The notes beneath the pieces were generated by a model that had not been told where the DNA came from, did not search any database, and saw only the letters and a program-made list of their open reading frames with translations. DNA of 64,000 bases, taken from NCBI GenBank assembly GCA_030248195.1, contig JASAND010020792.1, positions 1 through 64,000 of the forward strand, written 5' to 3'. Of this stretch, positions 24,826 to 38,291 are shown one piece after another. Positions within the stretch are counted from its first letter, which is position 1. Every line of letters starts with the position of its first letter. Position numbers and translations under genes: made by a program. This DNA comes from Trissonchulus latispiculum. Its lineage: Eukaryota > Nematoda > Enoplea > Enoplida > Ironidae.

Positions 24826-25389
24826 GGATCTTTTCAGGATAGCCCACCCCAGGCCCAGATTCCGCAAAACTTAATCAAATGAGCTGAAATTTTGTATGGG
24901 TATGTTAACGACTACGCTAAGTTCAAATATCGCACAATTTTTAGATTTCGCGAAATCAGATTTTTTCAATTCGTAAGGGGGAACCAAGGGGAACCGAAAA
25001 ATTTTTGTCTGATTTTGCTGAAAACTGGTTTCCGAGGTCGCAGAGCACAAATATTCAGCTTTTCGTCAGCTCAGTATAAGCTTGCATCTTAAGCTTACAA
25101 CTTTAGCTTAAACTGAACTGACGAAAATCTCAATCGAAAAACGGATTTCAGATTCGTGTTCTGTGACTTCGAAAACCCCTGAATATAACTTTTCAGCAAA
25201 ATCAAAGACAAAAATTTTTCGGTTCCGCTTGGTCCCCCCACTTATCAATCGAAAAAACTCTAAATTCGCGAAATCCAAAAAATTAGCGATATTTGAACTC
25301 AGGGTGGTCGAAAACATACCCATACTAAATTTCAGCTCATTTGATCAAGATTTGCGGAATCTGGGCCTGGGTTGGGTTTGAAAAGATCC
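24826..25389. repeat. foldback element next to the SPP stop codon
   Basis: Ends GGATCTTTTC and GAAAAGATCC enclose inverted arms of about 270 bp that include AATGAGCT and TTTCGCGAAAT. It belongs with 19842-20427. It starts 126 bp past the SPP stop, so it probably lies in the 3' UTR and would put a long hairpin into the transcript. Confidence 0.75.
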
Positions 25390-25515
25390 TAAATAACTAC
25401 GCTGGAACCTGACAGCCAACCTTTATACGCAAACAAGCACGCTAAACATCCCAAAATAGACGTCAATAAACCCACATGAACTTTCAATAGTATATTTAAA
25501 ACAATGCTATCTGCT

Positions 25516-25579
25516 CTAATTAGCCTTCTTATCAGCGACCTTTCCTGTCGTGTTTCCATGTATCTCCTCTTCATCATAA
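25516..25579 (-). CDS. HM13: SPP exon 11, residues 356-376 and stop
   Basis: Acceptor TTTTTAG, then YDEEEIHGNTTGKVADKKAN and TAG at 25518-25516. This is a short acidic then lysine-containing cytosolic tail. The last four residues KKAN fit the KKxx ER-retrieval pattern. Confidence 0.88.
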
Positions 25580-28500
25580 CTAAAAAGTTAACTGATTGAG
25601 AATAAAAAGAGAAACCAAACAACAACGTACGATGAGACAATCAAAGAATTACACAAAAACAGTTTCCGCTATTTTGAAGGAACGAAATCTTGTTAATTAA
25701 ACACTGGTTTAGGAAGTACACCGAGGAACTGTCTTGGTAGGTGTGTGAAGATGAAAGGGACAACAATAGCAATGTCAAAAGTTTACATTCCAATATAAAT
25801 TCTAGGTATATACATCGATCCAATTCAAGGTTTGGTTTCATTGGTCACTCACAAAACAAGGTTAAAGGCTGCTGCAGTGTTAAAATATGACCCCTATGAA
25901 ATGTATGAACGATTGTATAAATGTACCCGGAGACAGATCAGCATGTGACAATAACGACAAAGGGTTTTTACTTACTGTATCAATGACATGGTGTCCCTCT
26001 TTATTAAAGATAATAGTAAAGGAGCCGCCAAACAAGCCGGAACCAAATATAATAGTGCGGGCTAAAAAATTAAATAACAAAAACAAAAAATTAAAAGGGA
26101 AATCACGTGAACGTGATTTGGAGATATTCTGCCCTGAGACGAGGTTACTGAAGCAATGCGTATAACTAAAAACGAGATTCTCTATCTCACTGAGATAGAG
26201 GAGTATGGAAGACTTAGGGAAATGAACCAGGGGCCCGTTGCATAAAAGTGATTTGTTGATCAGTGATTAGAAGCAGTTCTTCGAGGATAATCAAAGCTAC
26301 GAATAGGTTTCCACAACAATTTAGATGTAATTTTGAAGCGCTTTGAGCGTTCTAACGAAATCAGAAGTCTAAATGAAGTTACAAATTAAATGGTAGTGAT
26401 GCCAGAGTAAAAAGTGAGAAACTCGATCGAGTTCAACATTTTCTCTTGCCTGGCTGGCAGTAAGGATAAATTAACTACTTCATGATTTTTGGATAAATCC
26501 CTTTAACAGCTACGATGTGGCACCAACAGCTCCAAAAACGGTTAACTGAAGCAAAAGTTTTCCTCGAAAAACTGCTACATTAATCAACTAATCACTAATA
26601 TGTACTAATCAACTAATTACTTTTATGTAACGGGCCCCAGGCAAGTAATTTTCCGCATTAATCCACTGTATGTATTTCAGACAGCAATTTGCTTTCATGT
26701 AACCCAGTACAGCTGTCGTCAGTAATAGCTCAGTTGGCAGCAGACATGTGCAGGAGGGGAAGTTCTGGGGGGGGGGTGAACCGGCGGCCGACGGATTTCC
26801 GGTTTTTTGCCAAAAAACCGGAAAAATCTGGACTCTGAAGGGGTGAGGAGACCGTTCTGGGGGTGGGGGTGAGCTCCAGGTCTGGGGGGGGGGTGAAACT
26901 CCCCCAAAACCCTCCAAGGTCATGTATGGTTGGCAGACAAATCGAATCAGAAAGTTGTGGGATCAAAATGACATCCGAGGCCCGAAATTTTCGGGTGCAG
27001 AAACGACTCGTTTCTTCAGAGAACACAAACAAAATTTCTAGTTGAAAAAGCATACATAGGTTCCTCCATATTAGCATTTCAAAAATTACCTTATCGGAGA
27101 AAGAAGAAAAAACTGCTGAAGAAACAAAGTTATTATTTTAGTTTTAATAAGGAGAGACCCACCTGTGCATGTTTAAATACATGCATTACAAATATGGTGG
27201 CCACTAAACCCAGGAAATAAGCTGCAAATGTGGTATGAAAATATGCACTGCTGGAGTTATCACGACTGAAACAAAATGAACAGGAGTTTACAACAGGAAG
27301 AGCACGTAATGCACTTTCTAGTGTAATAATAAGCCTGCAATATGCTCAATGCATTAAGGAGAAGGCAGGAGGAACTTTATCGTGTAAACATTCTGCAGAC
27401 AGCATAAACAGGCATTTTCGTCAAATTAATTACTTCAACGTAAGCAAGGAAGGTCGTACAGTAATAATTTTATATCACCTACCGCCAGAAATAGCATTTT
27501 AGCAACATAAAATTTGTCTCGTTCAAGCAATCTCTGAAACATCTGGCTACAATAGAGACGTTAAGCCACAGTTTTCGATAAATCTTGGAGTCCTCCGAGA
27601 TTTCACTTTAATGTTTGGAACACAGAGCAGATACTAAACTGTTGAAATAATTAGGTTCAACAAAAAAGTTGCCAAAAGTCAACAATCCAATCATACATGT
27701 GAATCACCTTCTATCATATCGCAACAAAAGGGCAATGAATATTCCAGGAATGACTATATCACCAAGACCCAACATAGCACAGTTGTTGGCGGCCAGACCC
27801 TTCTCCAACAGATCCTGCGGAAACATTACTGCAAAAAATATGAAATACAAAAGTTAATGTTCAAATTTCAGTAGTCACAAAGCTGTTGCTTTTCTGGTGT
27901 CACAAGGGGAACATATTAATATAATTTTGCCCTTACAGAAAACGATGTATATACCATTGTCATGAAGGGAACATGCACAGCTACTTCAAAACTAGGTAAT
28001 TAAAAAAGAGATTGGCACTTCACTAATTCAAAATTAATCTTGCATTACAACTCTGCAACCATGCCTGCACTTCTTACATTTAATTGGAGCTTCTACATTT
28101 TTGGCTACGGTAACCATCACGTCTGTTTTGAAAACCTAGAAACAAAATATGCAAAGGTCAAACACCAACACAGGAAAAATACTCAAGCGGATCAAAGAAT
28201 TGCAATAAATTTCCGCAAAACTGGAGAAATACATTTTTATGTAAAACTGCAACGAAAGCGCTCCGCGCTGCAGTAAACATTGCTGCCCATTTTCCCCAGG
28301 GTGGGGTCAGTTAGACACCGGTAAGACTATCAGCCACACACAGGCCCGCACCTAGGATTTTGCAAAGAGGGGGGTGCAAGGTAAAATGCAACGGAGGGGT
28401 CTGGGGCCCCCAGAAGTTGAAGAATTTTTCATTTTTGCCCAAAAACAGTACATTGGACGTTTATTTCTTGCAAAAAGTAAACTACCGCGCCGAAGGCGCG

Positions 28501-31500
28501 AAAATTTTTAAAAACTAACTGTCTTTGCCATAAAAATAGCAAAAATGTTTCATTTTGTCACCCCAAAAGGGGGGTCTAGACCCCTTGAATCTCCTGGGTG
28601 CCACCTTGGCCACACATTAAGCAAACAACAACAAAGGCAAGGTCTAACAACGAACAATTAAAGTTTTAAAGAAAGTCTGACAGCCACAGTACCCAAAATA
28701 TATCATAGAAAAATAGACCACCCAACAGCATGGCCCCAGTCTTAAAGCTGGCCAGATGGATAATCTCAATTCCATTGAGACAAAAAGCCAAACCAAAGAT
28801 GTTATTGGTCAGCCAATGCTGAAATTAAAACAGTATAAGGCACAAACTGAAAACTATTCTTAAATTAAAAAACTAGATGTTAGCATTCATAACCCAATAA
28901 GTAGCAGATTACTAACTAGTAGAAACTTACTAAACGATAACCCAGCTACTGTATTAGGAAACATTTCCATTGTTCTAACAATAAACATTTTAAAGAACAA
29001 TACTCTGAGCTTTCGTAACATACACATACCTTCTGCCACAGATGGAGCAGTCCAACTAAGCCACACAAACCGACAGCTAACACATCGTAAGTACAAAATT
29101 TCAGTTCCCATAACTGCTCTAAAAATACGAAACGTCAAATTATACGTATATTATGAGTGGCGTTGACGTTTAAATTAAGGAAAACAAGTTGCAAACGCTT
29201 AACATATTATGAGCTTGTCCTACAACGAGGCTCAAATTGGCGTATGTCGATATTTGACCTTCATATAAATAACACATAAAGCTTTTCATTACAAAATCGT
29301 CCTTCACACAGCTTGTCACTTAGACATTATTTATACTATACTATGTATACTTTTTATACGGCACGCCACTCTGCACTCTGACTCAGAGCCAGGTGGGGAA
29401 AGCTGCGGGAATGCTGCATTATATACGTCCTGGCATTTTTTTAGTGAGGGGGGTTGGGGGGCCCACTTTTCGGAGCCCCCCCCCTCACTTTTCGGCAAGC
29501 TCCCCCCATGTTTTTGGGGGTCGCCCAAAAGTGTCGAAAAATTACGTTTTTGAGGTCAAATTTTAAAAAATTTTCTGAATTTTTAGCTAATTTATGGGCT
29601 TATAAGTTAATTTTAAGCTTAAAACAGCAATGTTTTGTGTTTTTACTTAAAAAATGCTAATTTTTCGCTAAAAATTTTGGTATTTTATACCTTAGACTTG
29701 CCCCTCCCCACTTTTCGAAAGCCCCCCCCACTTTCAAAACCCTAAAAAAATGCCAGACGTACGTATGTGTGAGTAGTGCGTCAGAGTTCAGAGAATTATT
29801 AGGTGTGCCATATTTCTGGAAACACCAGCTTGCATGTACAGTTCAACTTGAGCAGTCATAGTTCACTTCGTTCAGTCCATTTCTCCCACACTACAATGTA
29901 AACATGTTGTGTGTATTCATTTGTATTTTCTTTAATGAGACTGAAGCTGAGGATGAGGCGGCACTGTGACGCAAATATGAGCCTCGTGGTAGGACAGGCT
30001 CATATGTCAAGCGGTTGCAACTAGTTTTATTAATTTACAACCTCTCAACGCCACTCATCTGCATTTAAGAGGCTAGTTTCCGTGTTTGTACAACCTGCCT
30101 AAGAGTACTCATATTTTACATGCGCCGAAGGAGCATTATTGGATCTTGTTTTCCAATCTCTTTATGTATGCGCAAAAAAGAACCGACATAATAATATTTC
30201 TGAACACCAATGCGCAAGCAGACATTACTTTTGAGTAACCACATTTGGCAAATTTCATACATGTTTGACCCAAAATCGTCCCCACTCCCCACCCCACTCC
30301 ACTATAGCCACTTTAAGCATGCCATGCAGTTCTATGACAAAAGTTGCTCAGCTCACTTAGGGCTTTCATTTGATACCAAATTTGACCAAGTTTGAAAATT
30401 TTATTTTTGACCCTAAATCGCGTATATATATAAGTCCCAACTTCACTCCACTACAGCGCTCTACAGCCACTTTGAGCATGCAGTTGTATGACAAAAGCTG
30501 GTCAGTTTGCTTAGGACTTTCATCTGATACTGAATATGATCACTTCTGAAAATTTTTGTTTTGGACCAGGACCACCTGACCTGACCCCTCAGAAGGTCAG
30601 GTGCAGCCAGCCCAACCAAATAGATGCATTGTATAGCAAAACGGATTCCGGGAACGTGTTCGACATACTAGAAAACCGCTATAGACAAAATTCTGAGAGA
30701 CCAAGTAGAGCCTAGTATGGAGCTCCAGGAATGCGATTGCCGACATTATCCTTCAGACGGCAAAGTAGAACCAGCCCAGCAAGATGGGCGAATCGGTCGG
30801 CAAAACGGACACCGCGAATGAGCTGGGCGTAGCAGAAAACCTCTATAGACAAAGTTTTGAGAGGCTAGGTAAAGCCTACTATGGACGTCCCGGAAGCGGT
30901 TTCCGACCTGACACCTCAGACGGTCAAGTGGAACCAGTCCGGCAACTTGGGTGAATCTGACAGGAAAACTGATTTCGGGAATCGGTTCTCCGATCGCAAA
31001 AAGTTTTGTATACAAGATATGAGTCTTCCATGCCGCAAAATAAGCGAAAAACTAAGTTCAAAGTTTTACCCAAAATTGACGAACTTTGGCCTTCCAGCAC
31101 CGAAAAATCAATCAGACAGACAGAAAATCATATAGCAATTGATATAATATGCTATTCAGCCATATAAGCATTACTGCCCCATATATAGCGCAGTTTGACT
31201 TATTAAGGCGCTTTTGCAGCATACTTTTTTGGCCATTTTAGCGTTTTGGCCGACTTTGGCCCCAGCCAAAAATTTTTTCCGGTTACAGGAGGCATAAAAC
31301 CTAGCTAATTTTCTTATTTTCGATTAGTATATAGTACGAGAATACGGTTTTCATAGGCAAAAATTTTTCTATTTGTAGTTATTAAAGCTATATACGTACA
31401 AAACCCCCTCATGAGACGTCAAAGCGGAGAACCAAAAAACATCATCATAATTGCCGTGGCCAGGCGGTCGAGGGCAAGTCAAAACTAGGTGTTGAAGTGT

Positions 31501-34500
31501 CTCATCTCTCAATCGAAAAACACCACTCTCGTAAGCGACTTCTAAACCCTAGCTTATTTTCTTATTTTTGATTAGTATATAGTATCTGTATATAGATCTG
31601 TAGTCATTAAAGCTACAAAACCCCCTTACCAGACGTCAAAGCGGAGAACGGAAAAAACATCTCTCTCGTAAGCGATTTTTGGGGCAACTTTTTTACGGAA
31701 AGTGGTACGGGGATGAAACTTCGCACACATACTAAACTCGACACGTACAATTTTTGAGCACATAAGCTGCGCAGATTCTGCACAGCCTTGTTTTACACGG
31801 TCATACGACATACCGCGCCGCGGCGACCTCTATGACACAACAAAACTAAATACAGAAAAATAAACAAACGACAGGTGCATCACTAATGCTAATGTACCTT
31901 TGATATCGGGATTACCAGCATCTCTCTCGAACATCAGCCGATATTTGAGATTCGGAAAACGATCCATCTCCGGAATCAAGCGAGTCAGGAATGGACTGAA
32001 ATAAGCATAAAAGATTTGAAATAACATAGTGAATTGGCGCATTTTGATTTCAGTCGTCCCTGACCCTGCTCTAAAGTCCTTTAAACAGCCGCAACAGTGA
32101 GCATATCAGAAGATTTGCACTGAAAGGCGACAAAAGGCAATTTTAACAAATAATAAAGTAATGATGTAATAATAAGTATAAATAAACAAGCGCAGTCAGA
32201 TAGCAATTTTGAATCTTTAGGGAAAACTTCCGAACAAAATAATGGCTCGAAATACAACCAGAAGTGAGAAAAAGTGAAAATCTCCGCAAACTGCCAAAAT
32301 GCACATCAGAAAAGGAAAGAGAGGGACTCTCAAAGAAGGAAAAAAGCAGGCAATTCCTTCAGAACAAAGAGAACCTTCGCCGTCAAGAAAAACCGCCATT
32401 ATCCAACTCCAACTCGGCGAGTAAGAAGACCTTTGAGAGACCGACTCAGTCATCCCGACTGAGACAAACAATATTTTGAGCAGCGACAAACAACAGACAG
32501 ATTCTCAAACTCTTTCTCAGGACTGGTGAAGTTCCAAACACATCAAATCCGAAATCTCCCAATCAAAGAATGGATTACGCTATCATCATCCTGCATGACC
32601 TTGATGTGACGCGAAAGTCACTCGAAGAAGTGGAATTCGACGCATATATAAAGTCTGACCAAACATGTCAAAAGCTAAATGGTTTTCTTTAGATCTCGAA
32701 AGCGCTCCAAGACAGCTACGACAGTGTACATGAAATTACATGCAGGAGCCAATTGCATACTTAGATCTAAAATGTGCCAACCCAGCTTCGGGAATATACC
32801 ATACAATAACAGCGAAGAGTGCGATGCGAAAAGATAAATAGTTGTAACAGTACTGGTAGGTACTGGTAGGTACAGATAGGTACTGGTTATGCAAATGCAG
32901 TCAGAATGCAATTTTGCATCTTTAGGGAAGGATTTTGGAAAAGACAGTTGGAAATTCGACCAGAAGTGAGAAAAAGTGAAAATCTCTGCAAACTGCCAAA
33001 ATATACACCAGAAAAGGAGAGAGGGGCTCTCAAAGAAGGAATAAAGCAGGCAATTCCTTCAGAACAAAGAGAACCTTCGCCGTCCAGAAAAACCGCCATT
33101 ATCCAACTCCAACTCGGCGAGTAAGGAGACCTTTGAGAGACCAACTCGTCCCGACTGAGACAAACAATATTTTGAGCAGCGACAAACAACAGACAGATTC
33201 TCAAACTCTTTCTCAGGACTGGTGAAGTTCCAAACACATCAAATCCAAAATCTTCCGTCAAAGAATGGATTATTGCTATCATCATCCTGCATGCGATTGA
33301 AACACGAAATATAAATTTATACGAGATGCGCCGGCCCTGGCCCGGACCGGGCCAATATTTGCGAAATTTTGGAATTTTGTAACATTTTTGTCAAAAATTT
33401 TGAACTCAAAAATAGGTTAAAATGTTACAAATCGTTAATGTTCTCTTCAGAAGAAATGACTTCAAACGTCTACTAGAATGAAAACAATTGCAGTTTTATC
33501 TATACTTATGCAATTATGGCAGAACCAGAATTTTCTCTTTTATACGTGTCGTAGCTATACTTTTTCTGAATAAGTGTGCAAAAACAGACAAATATCGCTA
33601 AACATGAATTAAGTTTAGGTGTTCTTGAAGCGAAAATAGGAAAACTCCGATACCAAACAGCAAAACTACTGAAAATTTACGGTAAAATTAGTAAAATTTA
33701 GCATTTTTGGGCTATTGAGTTGGGGTCCGAATGGGCAGGGCCTGCTTGAATCGAATGGGAGGACGGCGAATAGAGAGGGGAGTGCCCAGTCAGACCCTCC
33801 CAGCAAGACTAAGTCTGATTATTTCAAACATTTTACAAAGTCGCCGAAATTTTTCGAATAAACTGGGCTTATTCTAGGGAATTTTTCTTGTGGGGGGACA
33901 TTTTGTGGGCCCTCGGGGCGCGATTCATTCTTGGGGGGGGGTTAAAATTTCTCTAAAAACTTGCTAAAATTTGTGCTATTTTTAATTACCAAAAATAAGC
34001 GAATTTAGTGCTTAACCCTTTAAAGCCGAGACTTAAAATTTTTGAGTAACCCTAATAACTTTTATGGTAGGTTATCTATCTTGGTCCAAAACCTCCCAAA
34101 CAACAAATTTTTTTCTGGTCAATCAAGTCAAGTCAAGCACACTGGACATCCGTCAATAGTGACTGTAAAGTACACTCGACATTATATGCACAGGTCGACG
34201 TCAGAAGTTTGTCCTATTCAACGCCCTAAAAGACGCTATAAAAGCACTAAATAAAACCTTAGGACCGGAAATCGATCAGGTAAGGATCGTACAGCATGCG
34301 CTGCATTATTCACTCCGTCCAGACGCCCTGAATGTGTGGAAGTGGAATTTCATCCTATTAACGCCAATTTCGCTCCTATATACATTTTGAAGATGCAAAG
34401 TGGCTCGGTTCCAATAAAATTAGATCAATCTAAGACTCTTTTGTTGTCGTATTAGGCAGGCGCACACAGGAATTTCCTCCGTTTGTATCCACAAACGGTA

Positions 34501-37500
34501 TGCCCTCTGTCCTTCTGGCTAACCCAGGATTCATTTTTCAGAGCAAGTTTTCAGTGAAAGGGCCAGCACTGTACACACGGTATGGCATCTAATATTTTTT
34601 AAGTTTCAATTATGCTGGAAGAAGCAAAGAATTGTCAAGCTACTGTGCAGATCTAGCTCCTGATATATAAGGTTTTGCATTTCAAAGCAACTTGCTAACC
34701 AAGCCTCATCAAGTTGGGTCAACATGACAGCCTGAGAGTGGGAAAACATTCTGTTAGTGTTTGGTGCAGAGTAAGATGGAACGAGAAGACTAGGCGCAGG
34801 TTGGACAACAGTAACCAGTTTGCAAGTTCATATGATCGTCAGAAGAAAACTTCAGTGTACGGATCTAGGTTGTAGTACCATTTTGTTCAACACCTGAATA
34901 CTGTCTGAGTCCTTCTGAAGCTCTGGCTTTAGACTTCGCTATCGCTTCAAGAGTGGACTGTTTTTATTCAGGGGTGCCACTCGGCAAGCGGCTCTGCGGC
35001 AAGTCGAAACCAGTAGGGTCCACCAAAGGTTGGACTAGGTCATCTAAAGGATAGTAGTTGTGATCTCTGTCTTTGGATATGAGACAACGTTGAAGAAAGC
35101 ACATGGTATTGTGAAAACAGTTTCGGTTCATCTTATCAAAAGTTCTGGAATAAGGGTCTGCATAATCCAGCAGCCATGGTTTTTTCAAAATTTCACCTGT
35201 GCTTTTTTGTGTTTTTCCAAGAAAATGTGTGTTTTTTTTAAAAATCTGTGTTTTTCCTGAAATTCGCTTTTCGCAGTATTAACACGTTTTTAACGGTTTT
35301 TATAACATTTATAACTATATTTAACATTTGTCGCTTGTTACAGAAGAAATACAACACATATATTGCTTGCTTAGGCTTTATAAACGATATTTGAATGTTC
35401 TGAACGTTAAAAATAAGTGTTGAAGACGTCTTTTTGCGCTACAATGGCGGGTCTGGGGGGCGGAACCCACCAGACGTTGAGAATGTTTTGAAACTTGAAC
35501 CTTTTGGTCTGAAATTCTTCAAAACTTTTTGACAGTATAAATATTTTATTCCCGTTATTTCTTGAATTTGGAAACATAATTTCGTAGAATAATATATGCC
35601 TATACAGTCCCAAATGGCAACGTTGCTTAGAATAATGAAGGCTACACTAAAGCTAATGCCAGACGAAAACAAACAGAAGTAAAAACAGGAATATAGATGA
35701 TATTTGCGCCGAAGGCGTAAAATTTCTTGGAAAAACTTAAAAATTATGCTTAAAATCAATAAAAATTTGCTCCTTCAGGTGAAAATTTGAGTGTGCTTTT
35801 TAGTGTTTTTTAAAATTTTGTGTGTTTTTCTAAAAACAGTGTGCGAAAACACAATAAAAACACAAAAAAACAGTGCCAGCAGCTTTTCTCCTTGTCAGAT
35901 TGGCAGCAAAACCATGTACATTGTTGAACATGCCTAGGAGGCGATCAATCAGAAATCGTCAGCTGTTCAATATTCAGATCCTTCTGCTCCCCCCTCACTA
36001 GAAGATTGCTGGGTGACAGCGACATTAGAAGTTTCTAAATTTGGCAAGTGACAGGATAAGCTTCGACTTCTCAGCATACCTGTGGACAACTTGTTTTGAG
36101 GAGGGTAGAACTTTGTTGTGTGTTTTCAACCAGGGTATTTTTATAGGGGGGCGCCCCCCCCCGAAATTGACCTTCCCCTCCGAAAATGCCTTCCCCTCAA
36201 AATCGCCCCCTCCCGAGATTTTTGCTTTCCCCCCCCCCGGAATTTTTTGGAGGCCCAAATTTTTGCCAAAAATAGGCCAATTTTCAAAAATTTTCCGGCT
36301 TCGCCGAGATTTTTTCGTAGTAACAGCTATTTTTAGCTTAAATGCTGGCATTTTTGAGAACTGTTTGCGTTTCACCATGCAAAATACGCCAAAAAAACCA
36401 TTTTTTGGCTCATGTTTCCAAAAAAATCATCCCCCCGGGAAGCCTCCCTCCGGGAAAAAAATCCCTAAAAAATACCCCGTGAACTCCCCATACAAGTTAA
36501 GTAAGGGATTTTTTACTGCCCCCCACTCGTTCCCCTCCCCACTTTTTGGGCTCCCTCCCCCCCCCCCCCAACCACCCTAAGGTGCCCAGAAAATGCCAAA
36601 TTTTCACGCGTCGAAACTTTTTGGTTAAAATCGTCTTTTTTGGTGCTAAAACTTAATGTTTGAGCATTTTTAAGCCTAATTATTTATAGCAGTATATGTG
36701 GAAAAGCAGGCTATTTTTACTTCATTTTTAGCGTTTTTAGCCCATTTTATTCCCCCCCCCCCCACTTTTGGACCTCACCCCACCCCTATTTTTGCAAAGA
36801 AAAAACCCAGCAAGTCGCTGTGGAAATATAGTCTTTTTTTGTCGCAATTTCTCTAAAATTGGACACTCCGGTTTAGCCCAAAATGTGACTCAAAGCTCTA
36901 TGAGCTTTCATTAGAACTGCTTTGATGGGCCGAAATTGATTGCAAATGTTATCCGTGCGAAATGAAAATTCGTTGCCCTTTTCTCCTGCCACAGGTAAAA
37001 ATATTATTAAAAATTTTGCATTCATGGATATGTTATCACGTATATACACAGAAGCACAAAGCACATAATGTCAAGTATGCTTGACATTCGCTATTGACAA
37101 CCGTCAAATCAACTTGACATTTCCTATTCCTTAACCACCGGCGTATCCAGGATTTTTAAAAGGGGTGGGTCCAAAAATTTTTTATCCTCCTCCCCCCAGG
37201 ACCACCCAACTGAACTGTTTTTATCCAGTTCAGTTCAACAATAGACTGCACAAGCGAAGCACATACGTACTCACCCTCCTGTGTGTTGCTTCATAATTCA
37301 CACTGTTCCGCAAGTATATATATACGTATACATTCTAACTCACGTAACGCACTTACGTGTCTATTGTGTATGTAACATTACTGAGTATTAACAATAATCA
37401 GAATAACAGAATACCATTCGGGGGGTCTGGAGGGCGGAGCCCCCCAGAAGTTGAAGAAAATTTTTGCTTTTTAGATGAAATCGTTCTTCAAATCTTTAAT

Positions 37501-38248
37501 ATCTTTTATTTTGCAGAAACAAGAAAATTTTTAAAAATTAACACTTTTGAGGGCAAAATAAGAAATTTTTGCTAAAATCGAATGACATTTTCGACTTCGC
37601 GAAATTTTGTGGATAAAAACGTATGCCTTTTCTGTTTTTCCTGTCTACTTTTCTTACCTTCAAATCGCGATGAGGGACTGCCATCCAGATCTATCCCTAG
37701 TAGTTTTTAGCATTTACGCGATAAAGTTCTTAAATACTGGCATGCTCGAATCGGTAGCTCGCATGCCGAGAAAATCCGAAGAAAAAGTTTTCAAAAAATT
37801 TTCAGCGAAAATGGCATGAGAAACGTGCATCAACAATGCAATTGAAGGATGTAGCTGAAGTCTCGTAATCTACGTACAGCTTAATACTGATTGACTATTC
37901 AAACTTTGTCGAAGCTTAACATAAATTACAAAGACACTATAGAGCGGGGGATTGGGGGCGGCAGCCTCCAAAATCTGAGATTTTTTAAAAATCACTGTTA
38001 AAACATAATAGAAACTTTGCATTCTTGCTTTTTAAATTTTGTGCTACTTCCACATTTTGGCTTGGCCATTCTTTCGTCATTTTTATTTTGGCGTCGTCAA
38101 AACTATTGTTCGTTTCTGCAAACGATGCTATTTTTGACGAAAAACCTAGACTGAATCTCCTGCTTTAAATGTATTTAGGTAGAAACGTTTATGGCTCACT
38201 ATTTCTGATTTGAAATAACCTGTTCCAATAAATGTTTTAATTTTAATT

Positions 38249-38291
<43 letters not shown>

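Noticed and set aside
36041..36580. 179-codon plus-strand open frame
   Set aside because: Proline- and glycine-rich translation from C/G tracts in a repeat; no domain, and equally open on the other strand.
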